NCBI GenBank assembly: GCA_007115705.1 | Contig: QXEO01000382.1 | Coordinates: forward strand, 1,674,781-1,738,780 | Length of the DNA stretch: 64,000 bases | Reading direction: 5' to 3' | DNA from: Dactylis glomerata | Taxonomy: Eukaryota > Streptophyta > Magnoliopsida > Poales > Poaceae | Part shown: piece by piece, positions 12,133 to 21,931 of the stretch | Layout of the letters: every line of letters begins with the position of its first letter | Numbering within the stretch: position 1 is the first letter of the stretch | Program-made: the position numbers and the translations under genes | Notes under the pieces: generated by a model | Told to the model about the DNA's origin: nothing | Database searches by the model: none | Seen by the model: the letters and a program-made list of their open reading frames with translations, nothing else

Positions 12133-12322
12133 TTTTTTTGAAAGGGTAAAACAGTGGGAGAAGCCCACTGCAAATTTTTAAAATTAAGGTTTATGTACAG
12201 AGTGAACCAAAGACTTTACAAAAGGAGGAAAAAAATAAAGAACCAAACTAAAGAAATTACACTTGTGACTGTAACCAAGCTTTGAATGTTTTAGCAAGTT
12301 TCTTCTTCATTCTATAACTTAA

Positions 12323-13192
12323 CTAATGGAGTTCCTTCAAGTAAATCACTTTCCAACTTGAGAAAGTTGGCCTTTTATTATTGAAGATCATGTCATTTCT
12401 CACAATCCAAATGCTCCAAGCAGCAATCATTATCAGTTCCATTGCAAAAGGCAGTTGAATTTTGGCTTTAAGATCTTCAATACTTTCCAGTACAGACAAA
12501 TTTCTTCCTCTAGTAGGGCAAACATAATTCCAGCAACTTTCAGCAAAAGGGCAGGCCCAGAAGAGATGAATTAAAGTTTCTTCTTCATTGCATTGTAATG
12601 TTGCACATGCATATGAAGGCCATTGGAATTGTTTCCTTCCAAGTAAATTCCTTGTATTTAGCCTGTCCAGCAACAGCAGCCAAAAGAAAAATTTGTGCTT
12701 GGCTTGACAAGAGGAGTTCCATATCCATGAGAAGTGAGGAGGTGTTGGCTGGGAGCCACACATTACTTTGTAGGCTTTACTTACTGAGAATGAATTGTTA
12801 CCCCAAATGTATGACCATGAGTCAGTATCTCTCTCAACAATTATGTGAAGGGCTTGATTGCATACATTTTCAAACTCATTTAACTCTAGAAAAGCTTGTT
12901 GTGACAGAGGCAGATGAAACAAATCCTCTAAAAATTCAGTGTTGACGATTTCGGCAATAGTTGCAGTTGCTTTCTTAGCAAAAGATAGGAGATGAGGGAA
13001 TTTTTGCTGTAAACAGGTGTCTAACCATAGATCAGACCAGAAAAAAGCTGATTTACCATCACCCAAATTACACTTGGACATTGCCTTATATAGATCAATC
13101 ATTTTTAAGTGAGATTTCCACCAAAATGATCCTTCCAGCTGGTTTCCAGGAATGGCACCATTTGTGTAATAGGAATTCCAAATCAAGTTCAC
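12323..13192 (-). pseudogene. LINE ORF2 C-terminus with zf-RVT region
   Basis: The frame of 289 codons has GDGKSAFFWSDLWL, the WSYIWGNNSFSVSKAY segment and a Cys/His cluster: WIWNSSCQAKHKFFFWLLL, then C-x4-C...H-x3-C. This matches the zf-RVT domain found at the C-terminus of plant LINE ORF2 proteins. Between 13193 and 13362 frames are broken. The product ends about 190 bp before the A-tail. Confidence 0.8.
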
Positions 13193-13362
13193 CCAGGGAA
13201 TGTCTTGTTTGTTGTAGAATTTATGGAGGTTCTTGAGGAGTAGAGCTTTATTCTAAATATTTAAATCAAGAACACCCAAACCTCCTTGTGCTTTTGGCCG
13301 ACAGATTTTTTCCAAGCCACAAGAGCACTCCCTTTTGCTTGAACATCTGAATTCTTTTTTCT

Positions 13363-14152
13363 TCAAAGACAATGTCTCATGTATTTGACAACTTGTTCAT
13401 TTATGGTGACTGGAATTTCCAGGCAACTCATATAAGAAATAGGGAGAGAGGCAAGTACTGATTTAACCATTAACAGTTTCCCACCATAATCAAGAAAATC
13501 AGCAATCCCACATAATCTTCTTTCCACTCTTACCACCATTGGGAGGAAGTGTTCTAGAGTTGGCTTAGTAAGACCTAAGGGCAGTCCAAGGTAAGTGAAT
13601 GGAAAACTTCCTTTCTGGCAATTTAATGTACTGGTAAAGTGTGTGAGCCTTTCTTCATCCATATTAATAGGGAACATGTTGGATTTACTGTAATTTACTT
13701 TCAATCCAGTGGATTCAGCAAAAGACAGTAGCAAAGCCTTTAAACAAAATAGATGATTTGCATTGGCTTTCAGAACAATCAGTGTGTCATCTGCATATTG
13801 AATAACAGGGAAATCTAGACAGGGAAGGACAATTCAGAGGTGCTTCAATTAGACCTTGCATCATTGCTTTGTTTAGAATGGATTGAAGGAGATCAGCAGC
13901 CAACACAAAAAGGAGTGGTGAGAGAGGGTCACCCTGCCTTACCCCTCTTCTATAGTAAAACTTTTTCCCAGGCACTCCATTTAACAGCACAGCAGAAGTC
14001 CCAGACTCCAAAATCATCTGAATCCATCTAATCCATTTATCTCCAAAGCCCCTTGCTTTTAAAATTTCAATGATGGTGGAATGTTCAATTTTATCAAAAG
14101 CCTTTTCAAAGTCCAGTTTGAGAAAAACAATTTCTTCTTTGGATTTGTGACA
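13363..14152 (-). pseudogene. LINE ORF2 reverse transcriptase, catalytic part
   Basis: This resumes the RT after the Helitron with CHKSKEEIVFLKLDFEKAFD, then RRGVRQGDPLSPLLFVLAAD. The catalytic YADD is at about 13785-13796 and LKVNYSKSN follows. A frameshift near 13815 puts YADD in a different frame from the upstream part. Downstream comes FTYLGLPLGLTKP, the conserved LG motif. Confidence 0.85.
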
Positions 14153-14164
14153 CTAGTCATTAAC

Positions 14165-14180
14165 CCGTGCACCGGCACGG
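14165..14180 (-). other. Helitron 3' terminal hairpin
   Basis: CCGTGC and GCACGG pair around a four-base loop. A stem-loop just upstream of CTAG is the usual Helitron termination signal. Confidence 0.8.
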
Positions 14181-15091
14181 TCTAGTTTTTATGAAAATAT
14201 AATTAGTTTCAAATAATATATATTGTACATGTATATTTCTAGGAATTGAATATAGGAGTACACTTAGGAATATATTATTAGGATATTCGCCAAGAATATA
14301 CAACATTTTTCTATGCTTGTTAAGTACCCATAAAGAAAAGTGGTTGTGTACCTTGAATTAGTCACGATTGAATAGTATGCTGGACGTATATGGTTATCGA
14401 GTTGGTTGACATGCTTGATAACTTCATATTTGCAACTATTATTCACCGATCCAGTGACTTCTCTACCATCACGAACTGCACAATTCAGATGTCAAATCAT
14501 AAATGGGCATTAGACAAAAATTTAGAAGACTTTTCTTACAATTATAATATGAAAGAATAAACAAAAAGTTTTATTTACATTTTTGAAGAACTTCTTAGTA
14601 TCAAAACATAGTATATGGGATAATTAGGCCAATCAGCATAGCACTTTATATAATTAGTTTCTTTCTCGATATTTTTATTGAGCATACACGTTTTATATAT
14701 AACACTACATGTCCGGTTAAAAACATGGGACGAAATTATACCTAGATATTAAATGGACAGTATTCTTGTGCCCACAACTATTATGAAACATTATGTGTTT
14801 GTTTCAATCTAATCCATTACAGTATCCTCACAAAAAATCACAAATAAAAATATTCATTTACATGTCAGCTGGTACAACAATGGCAAACTTTTTTTGTGAT
14901 GGAGCCTATTTAATGGATGCAGTATATTCGTACTGTAACGATCTTTGCACTGGATTGTAAGAAGATTAAAAGGTCACCCTTAATAACATGCGGCATGCTT
15001 GATTTTTTTTTGTTTTATGTCTAGAAGCTGCACCTAAAGAGAAAAAGGTGTAATTTTTTTACCATAGTAGATCTAGAACTTGGTAGCTGAT

Positions 15092-15272
15092 TCATATGAA
15101 TTCCTAGTTAGCCGACCCTTTTTTAAAGTTGGCAACACCCTTAATTCTCGTCAACAGAAATAAGAAGCAAGCATGCTGTTGATTCTTCCTCGGTTACCAA
15201 ATTCTTTCATTAATTGGGCAAGAACTAATAAGAGCTGCAGAAATAGCGTAAGTAAATTATTGGTACATGCAG
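15092..15272. repeat. 181-bp direct repeat, copy 1 (inside Helitron)
   Basis: It starts tcatatgaattcctag and ends ggtacatgcag. A nearly identical copy lies at 15533-15712. Confidence 0.9.
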
Positions 15273-15532
15273 GGAAGTACATACCTGATGATATATTAAA
15301 ATCAAATCTTCTGTATTTTTTATTGTCACAAATTTCTCTTTGCTCTTGGTGCATCCCTGTCCATGTACAACCTGTGCAGAAAATAGTAGAACATGCAGGC
15401 ATCAAAAGGCCGATGAGGATCCAATCTTCAGATTGAGAGAAGAGGAGGAAGTGCATGGATTATTCTAGGTTATTGCTTCCGTCTGTCCCTGTCCAATCGT
15501 CAAATAGCTACCATGCAATTGAATCGTGTGAG

Positions 15533-15712
15533 TCATATGAATTCCTAGTTAGCCGACCCTTTTTTAAAGTTGGCAACACCCTTAATTCTCGTCAACAGAA
15601 ATAAGAAGCAAGCATGCTGTTGATTCTTCCTCGGTTACCAAATTCTTTCATTAATTGGGCAAGAACTAATAAGAGCTGCAGAAATACGTAAGTAAATTAT
15701 TGGTACATGCAG
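15533..15712. repeat. 181-bp direct repeat, copy 2 (inside Helitron)
   Basis: It matches 15092-15272 except for one missing G (aaatacgta against aaatagcgta). Such near identity points to a recent duplication. Confidence 0.9.
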
Positions 15713-16441
15713 CTGGTGACGCGAGACAATCAATATGTTGACCACCTCACGGATCTGATTAGGAAAAAAGAAGCAAGTTGCGTACTTGAGGATCAATGGG
15801 ACCTTATATTACCAGATCGATCTCTAGCTGAAAATTAGGATGGCGCCATGTTTCGCCGCTGGTGCCGATCGAAGGAGGAGGCATCTGAAGGATGCCATCG
15901 GTACAGGCATGTAGTGACGTGAGAGTACAATCAACATATTAATCAGCTTATGGATCTTATTAAAAAAAGCGCATTGTATACCTGAGATCAGCGGGATTAC
16001 CTAATTAATACCAGATCGGTCTATCACTTTTGGCCGCCGCTTTCATGTGCACAGCCGCGTGACTGCAGTAGGACGCTGGCTGGCTTCTCTCCATGAATCT
16101 TGCACCAGTGCTACAGGAATCGGCTAGACGCGTCTCATGATAATTGCGAGATTTACTTGGACCTGCAAGATCGGCAATGATATTGAAATAGATGGATTAA
16201 GTTCTTGACCTATAGCTAGGGAGATCGTGAAGGATAGAAAAGAGAAGCGTGTGCAGGAGGAAAAGACGGAGATGCGTTTTTTTTTTGACATAACGGAGAT
16301 GATCGTTATGCATAGCAGAGGACTCTCGCGCTTCATCCTACGGTTAATGATGAATCATAGATTAATCTGATGGATGAAGTTTGCTATACTCCAGAGTTAA
16401 CGTGGATGCTCCTTTGGTGCCTCCAATTAGTAAATATAAGA

Positions 16442-16852
16442 TTGGTGCAGATACTCAAAAGCCCAGCCAAGACAATCCTGGATAGATCTTTTCTTGAGGA
16501 ATCCATATTGATTTTTGTGAACCAGCTTGAGAATAATCTTTTGCAGCCTATTAGCCAGAATTTTTGTGACTATTTTTAGAACACTATTCAACAAAGAAAT
16601 AGGCCTAAAATCATTTGGAGAGGTGGGAGAATCAGATTTAGGAATGAGGGTGATGAGGGAAGAATTGATGATTTCCATTGATATTTTCCCTTCATAGAAG
16701 TCTTGTATTAGCTGAATGATATCTTCACCCACAATTGACCAGCAGCTTTTGATAAACTCATTGTTAAAACCATCTGGCCCTGGAGACTTCTCATTGGGTA
16801 AGTTATTTACAACTTTAACAATTTCTTCCCTGGTGAGAGGCACTTCCAGAGA
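16442..16852 (-). pseudogene. LINE ORF2 reverse transcriptase, N-terminal part
   Basis: The motifs are PLTREEIVKVVNNLPNEKSPG, DGFNNEFIKSCW, FRPISLLNSVLKIVTKILANRL and NQYGFLKKRSIQDC, the fingers of a non-LTR RT. It is in frame with the endonuclease. The sequence stops at AFEYLHQ, where the Helitron was inserted at 16441/16442. The missing continuation is found at 14152 and below. Confidence 0.85.
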
Positions 16853-18205
16853 CTATCTCATTTCTTGACTCATTCCCATTCCAAAGAAATCTTGTAAGTT
16901 GAAATGCATAGAGGGATTATCTGATTGGCCCATTCTATTTTTAAATGATTCCCAAAGAATATGAGCTTTCCCATCATGGTCAGATATTTCAGCCTGGTCA
17001 ACATTTTTTAGCATTGAGATGAAATTGTGTCTATAATTTATTGTTGCCTTTGTGTGAAAGAATCTTGTGTTTTCATTTACAAGTTTGACCCACTTAATTT
17101 TCCCTCTCTGCTTCCAGTAAGTCTTCTGATTTTGAAGCAGTGTGATAATATGAACTTTGAGGGCATCTCTAAGGTTCCATTCATCCACTGTAAGGGTCCT
17201 CATTTCTTCTATGATATCCAGTAGTTCAATAACTTTATTTGTTTTCTGAATCTGATGTTTCAGGCATGGCAGATTATTTGCCCAAAATTTAAGACCCCTT
17301 CTTAAATTCTTGAACTTGGCATTGATTTTCTTGGCACTGTCAGAATATCCAACAGGGATGTTCCAGATGTTTTGGATAACTTGTTTGAAATCAGAATGTT
17401 CCAACCAATAATTTTCAAATCTGAATATTTTGGCTCTTGGGATTTTAGTACCAATTGCAATCACATAGGGAACATGATTAGAAGTTGGTTTCACAAGAGG
17501 GAACACAAATGTTGAAGGATAAGAAAGAGTCCAAGAACTTGATGTGAAAAACCAGTCAAGTCTTTCAAGGAGTGGATCTTGTTGCATATTGCTCCAGGTG
17601 AACTTTCTACCTTTCAGTGGAATTTCCACTAAACCAAGATTACTTATTGCTTCATTGAAGAGAAGCATTTTATTGACATCTCCTCCTGATTTGTTTCTGT
17701 TAGATGGTTTTCTCATGAAGTTGAAGTCTCCAAGCACTAACCAATCCATATCTTCTGGCATATCAATATTAGAAAACCATTCCAAAAATATGGCCTTTCT
17801 CTCAGCAGTACAAGGACCATATACATTAGTGAGAATCCATGAATCATGAGACAAAGAACTTGTGAATTTGATAGCTAGAGAAAATTCATTTTGAAAGTCC
17901 ACTTCACCATTGAAGAGAGACCCATTCCAAATTATGATTATTCCTCCAGAAGCACCCACAGATGGTACATATTCAAATTTATTTAGTTTCTTTGGGCAGA
18001 AATTTCTCAAGTACTGTTCATCAAAAGTTTCCCTCTTTGTCTCATGTAGACACACAATGTCACAATTTGATTCAGAGATTTTACTAGCCAGAGCCAACCA
18101 TTTCTTATCAAAATTAATACCTCTCAGATTCCAATTTAAAATTTTCCATAATCTGTTACTATCCATATGAAACCAATATGAGATGACAGTGATTGAAGAG
18201 GACAA
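16853..18205 (-). pseudogene. LINE ORF2, apurinic-type endonuclease domain
   Basis: The frame of 450 codons opens with the exonuclease-endonuclease-phosphatase fold: ILNWNLRGIN, CDIVCLHETKRE (catalytic Glu), NVYGP, WLVLGDFNFMR (Asp and Asn), and a C-terminal SNHVPYVIAI where the usual SDH motif would be. The domain nicks target DNA to prime reverse transcription. It is followed by a linker to the RT. A stop at 16853-16855 separates it from the next part, which is in the same frame, so the gene is dead. The Asp of SDH is Asn here. Confidence 0.8.
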
Positions 18206-18396
18206 GGCATGTTCCCTTCATGGATTTTCCAGTTAAGACAGAACATAGGAAAAGGTACTCATTGCATGGTCTTATTAAGGTTCTACAATGCTTGATCCAC
18301 TGATAGATAAAGGAGGAGGCAATATTACAACCAGGGTGCCACCCATACATAAATGGGTGCAAAACAAAATTATTTATGTGTCTTATCATTGGGAAA

Positions 18397-20272
18397 CTAT
18401 TTGAATATCTTCTTCTTCATCTGCTGAGCACACACATCAGTAGAGCTAGAAGCTTTCCCATCACCCTTGGATGCAGCAGCACTCTTTGGCCCTTTCCCAG
18501 CTTGCTTCCCAATGACTCTGTCCTTCTCAGCCAATCTTCCTTTTTTCAACAATTTCTTCTCAATGACTTCATCATCAACCTTGCAAAATGATGTAGCAAG
18601 ATTTTTAACCAACTTATTATTCATGGAAGGAGGAGCAGCATTACATGTCAGACTTTTTTTGTCATTGCAATTTGAATGGCTTTTAAATCCATAATTTAAT
18701 TCCACAATTCTAGGACTTCTTCTTACCTCTGATTCAACCAGAGGCAGCTTTGTTTTCCTTTTCCTCTGAGGAGCAGCAGGTTGAATGAGGGGAGAGTCTT
18801 TTCTGACAGGAGAACCTTCCATACTTTCTGCCTCCTCCAGCAAGGACAACTTGCAAAAAGGGGCCTGCTGAACAAGACATTTATCAGGGATTACAAAAGG
18901 AATGGTGTTTTCATACTGGATTTGTTCCTTTATAATTTCCCAAAGAGAGGAATTTAAGAATTGCACTGTCCAATCAAATCTTTCTGGAGTTACTAGCATG
19001 AGAGTGATAAAATTAAACCAACTTACAGGGATTTGTAAGTCTTGGTTTTTTCCAGAGAGACCATAATCAATGTGAGGAGCAAAATATTTTTCCCAAAGCT
19101 GGAGACCTTCCTCTGAAACAGTCTAGCATAGGGCATTCTGATCCTTTACTGGGAAGAAGAAAGTTCTGGCCATACCAATTTGCAGATGAGCTTCATTAGG
19201 CTGCAGCAAATTCACATCCGCCATCATGAAATCATTTTCACTAGCAGGACTAGCAGCATTTAACACGACATCCTCCTCATCATCTTGATAAGCCTGAATG
19301 ATATTCATCAGGCCCACCCCAATTAGATTTTGGCCCAAGGCCAGTTGCTATTCATTTGGATCTTGCAACATGTGCTGCTGGGCCTCTACAATAGGAGGCA
19401 ACAGAAAATTAGCATTGTTTGAACTTGCACCTTCAGAGCTAGAGATACTGATAGTCAGACCACTGTTTTCTTCCTGCATTGGCTGGTCTTCTTGGTTTTC
19501 ATGAATTTCTTCTGCTTCCATGGCTTCAATCAGATTATTTAGTCCAGCCCCTTGGTCAGGCAACATTGCATTTCCATTATTGGGACCATTTCCCATGGCC
19601 CAATGTCCCCACCCTTCATCATCATTTTCTACATTATTCTGTGGTTGAGGAGCAGGAGGCAAGAAAGGTACATTCTGAATAGCATTGCCTGGTAGAGGAT
19701 GTGGGTCCATGCCATCATCTGGAAGTGGGTCCTCATCAGCTGGGCCCCCACCTAGCATCTCTTCTTATAGGATTTCAACAGAGAAAGTCCAAGATTCAGA
19801 ATCTGGTCTATCACCATCAGTGAAACAGATGCTTTTTGGAATATCTTCAAGATCAGATACTCTGACTTTGGCAATAATCCTTCCCAAGTTTGCTTCATCT
19901 TTCTCCCAAAGCAGCAACTTACCAATATCAGAAAATGCTGCATTGAGATCCTCTGTGAATCTATAGTCCAGAGGTGGACCAACAAGAAGAACCCAGCATT
20001 CTCTATTGAATGAAAAATGGTGCCAGTTTACACCCTCGTTATGCTTGCAAAAGGACACATGAACATCGCCAAAGGGGATAGGGCTTGCTCTAATGAGACG
20101 ATCTCTGTCTCTGACATGATTGAACCTGACATAAGCAGCCCCTAACGGGCATTCTTGAATATCTCTGAAGCCAACTTGGTTGTGCACAAGGAATTCTTGC
20201 AGAATCTCAGCAACATTGGCAAATGGTACCTGACCTGGAGGGAATGGCGTGATTGACGCAATACCAAATTCT
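18397..20272 (-). pseudogene. LINE ORF1 (RNA-binding-like), three in-frame stops
   Basis: A single frame runs from about 20272 to the stop at 18397, interrupted by stops at 19767-19765, 19350-19348 and 19125-19123. The N-terminal half (20187-19765) has the DUF4283-like pattern of plant LINE ORF1: AAYVRFNHVRDRDRLI, then RECWVLLVGPPLDYR and LGRIIAKVRV. The middle is acidic and Pro/Asn/Gln-rich. The C-terminal part has a basic KRKTKLP...RRSPRIVELNYGFKSH segment, also usual in grass LINEs, and ends in Lys-rich sequence. The protein would bind element RNA. It begins without a Met at the element's edge, so it is 5'-truncated. Confidence 0.7.
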
Positions 20273-20885
20273 TAAAACCTTGCTACTACCTTGCTAAGTA
20301 TTAAAGATGCATCATGCATGCACTTGGACATTAATGAATTTCATACATACATATAGTAAAGGTGTCATACCATCTTATCTCTTTGTGTACCTTGTATCAT
20401 CATCCTTGCTCTTCCTCTCCCAATGAAGCCTGCTCAAGATAATCATTCGATCCACAAAAGGTGCTGCAAGCATAACTCTAAATATTTTTCCTCAAAGAAC
20501 ATTCATAGGGTTGGCAAAGTGGTTCAACATTACTAAATATATGTTTGCTCATTTGAAATCATTTTCAAGTTGAAATCTTTCCACTTTCAAATAGTTATCA
20601 GAAATCTACCAATAAAACTGTGGCTGTGTTAACATACAAATTCACCCCAATTAGACACACCTAGAATTTTTGTTGAAATTTTATTCAAGTAGGCAATAAA
20701 AAATTACAGCAGTTGCAGAAATTTCACGATAAACGGAGTTACAGAAAAATTTAGGAATTTCTTGCACTAAAAAGTGATGCGCAGAATCACAACCCCCCTT
20801 TCTTTAATTAGGCTCAAAAACGAAAATATTTTTTATGTTTTATGTTTTGAAAAGAACAAGGAACATAACTAGATCATAAAATAAT
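20273..20885 (-). other. G3 internal fragment between LINE and MULE
   Basis: This is A/T-rich sequence without coding features. It ends with taaaataat (20877-20885), the left copy of the MULE target duplication. Confidence 0.5.
20877..20885. repeat. MULE target site duplication, left copy
   Basis: taaaataat is repeated exactly at 36411-36419. It is A/T-rich, so chance is not negligible, but it lies at both hairpin-bearing ends. Confidence 0.7.
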
Positions 20886-20940
20886 GGACTGCACTACCTA
20901 GCGGCGCCGCACAGCTATCCTCCCGGTGCGGCGGCTGCTC
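20886..20940 (+). repeat. MULE left terminus (type A) with palindromic stem
   Basis: GGACTGCACTACCTA is followed by the arm GCGCCGCAC (20904-20912), a 13-base loop and the arm GTGCGGCGG (20926-20934). The same order (GGAC..., GCGGCGCCGCAC, GTGCGGCGGC, GCTCTG) occurs in reverse at 28182-28120. Confidence 0.7.
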
Positions 20941-21034
20941 TGACAAGGTTCCCACGCGGGAGCGCGCAGCAGAGGTCAAATTCGATGGGGCCCACTAAGA
21001 AGAATCCAATGCGCACAGGATTTCATGTGATTTC

Positions 21035-21370
21035 ATGGGGCCCCACAAAAAAAGCAAACACATAACTTTTCTGATCCTACAGACACGCCTCCACCGCATC
21101 TGGTACTGTTCTGGGACCCACTGCCCTAGAGATCTCACGTGCCACCTCTACCCACCTTTCTTCCTCCTCAAGAACACAGAAAAAAGATCTGATCTCAAAC
21201 CAGTCGGCCTCACCTGCCACCTCTACCCACCTTCTTCCTCCCCCAAGAACTCAGAAAACAAGATCTTATCTCAAAAAAACACCACTCGGCCAGATGAAGG
21301 AGAAAACTGGCACTCTCAAAATCTGCTTGTAAAACACACAAAGTTGTTCAAAGGTGGGGGAGAATTCAAG
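21035..21370 (+). other. Probable 5' UTR exon region of the transposase gene
   Basis: A good splice donor (AAG followed by gtatgt) lies at 21370/21371, ahead of the first coding exon. The open frame across this stretch has no family features and two similar C/T-rich blocks (CTGCCACCTCTACCCACC type), so I read it as leader, not protein. Confidence 0.4.
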
Positions 21371-21715
21371 GTATGTACAAGCTCTCCCTAATCTCCTAAC
21401 AAGGTCCCTCTTCTTTGAAGCTGATTTCTGGAAAAATCAGAGAATCCCAGATGGGTAACAAAAAATATCTGATAGTATGCATTAAACAAACTGATAGTTA
21501 TACCATGCAAACATCACATGACAGAAAAACAAAATAACAGGGAAACACATAACTGAAGATTCCCTGGTTATAATGCAGCATCACATGACAGCACACATTA
21601 GCAAAGTTATACCAGAAGTAGGTGCCAGAAGTAGGCAGTACTTCCAAAGAAATTTGAAAATCTTGAAACAGCCAGATTAGGACATAGATCCTGGATACTT
21701 ACATAAACATTATAC

Positions 21716-21828
21716 TGACAGTGCACATATGTTTACATGAATTGACTTCATGCATTCAGAACCAAGTTGAACTCATGTTCCATGACAGTGCACATATGTT
21801 TACATGAATTGACTTCATGCATTCAGAA
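21716..21828. repeat. 46-bp direct repeat pair in transposase intron
   Basis: 21716-21761 and 21783-21828 are identical (starting tgacagtgcacatatg, ending gcattcagaa). They are spaced 67 bp start to start. Confidence 0.9.
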
Positions 21829-21931
21829 ATCTTGACTGGACTAATACTTCCTGCAAGAAAATTTGACAAAGAGCAAAATATTAGCACATAGTAACATACT
21901 TTCTCATTTGTATACAGGTTGGTAGCCAAAA

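Larger units (their letters stand above)
14153..16441 (-). mobile_element. Non-autonomous Helitron (2289 bp) inside the LINE RT
   Basis: On the minus strand it starts TCTTATATTTACTA (5' TC at 16441) and ends CTAG (14156-14153). A 6-bp-stem hairpin (14165-14180) lies 8 bases inside the CTAG. It sits exactly between A and T with no target duplication. Removing it restores an uninterrupted LINE frame (His-Gln-Cys-His-Lys). These are the defining Helitron features. It has no Rep/helicase ORF, so it would need help in trans. I recognise no captured gene fragment in it. Confidence 0.85.
12133..20272 (-). mobile_element. L1-type LINE, minus strand, 5'-truncated and degenerate
   Basis: On the minus strand an ORF1 with a plant LINE RNA-binding-like domain is followed by ORF2 with endonuclease, reverse transcriptase and a C-terminal zf-RVT region. 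The 3' end is a short A-tail (tttttttt at 12133-12140). The 5' edge near 20272 is an estimate: ORF1 coding similarity stops there without a 5' UTR. No clean target duplication was seen. The RT is split by a Helitron at 14153-16441. Confidence 0.8.

Noticed and set aside
20891..20897. CACTACC at the left of the big DNA transposon, suggesting a CACTA element
   Set aside because: The right side does not end in TAGTG, no 3-bp duplication fits, the transposase is FAR1/MULE type, and a 9-bp duplication fits slightly further out.
21035..21391. 118-residue ORF before the transposase
   Set aside because: It crosses a strong splice donor and has no family features; more likely leader sequence.
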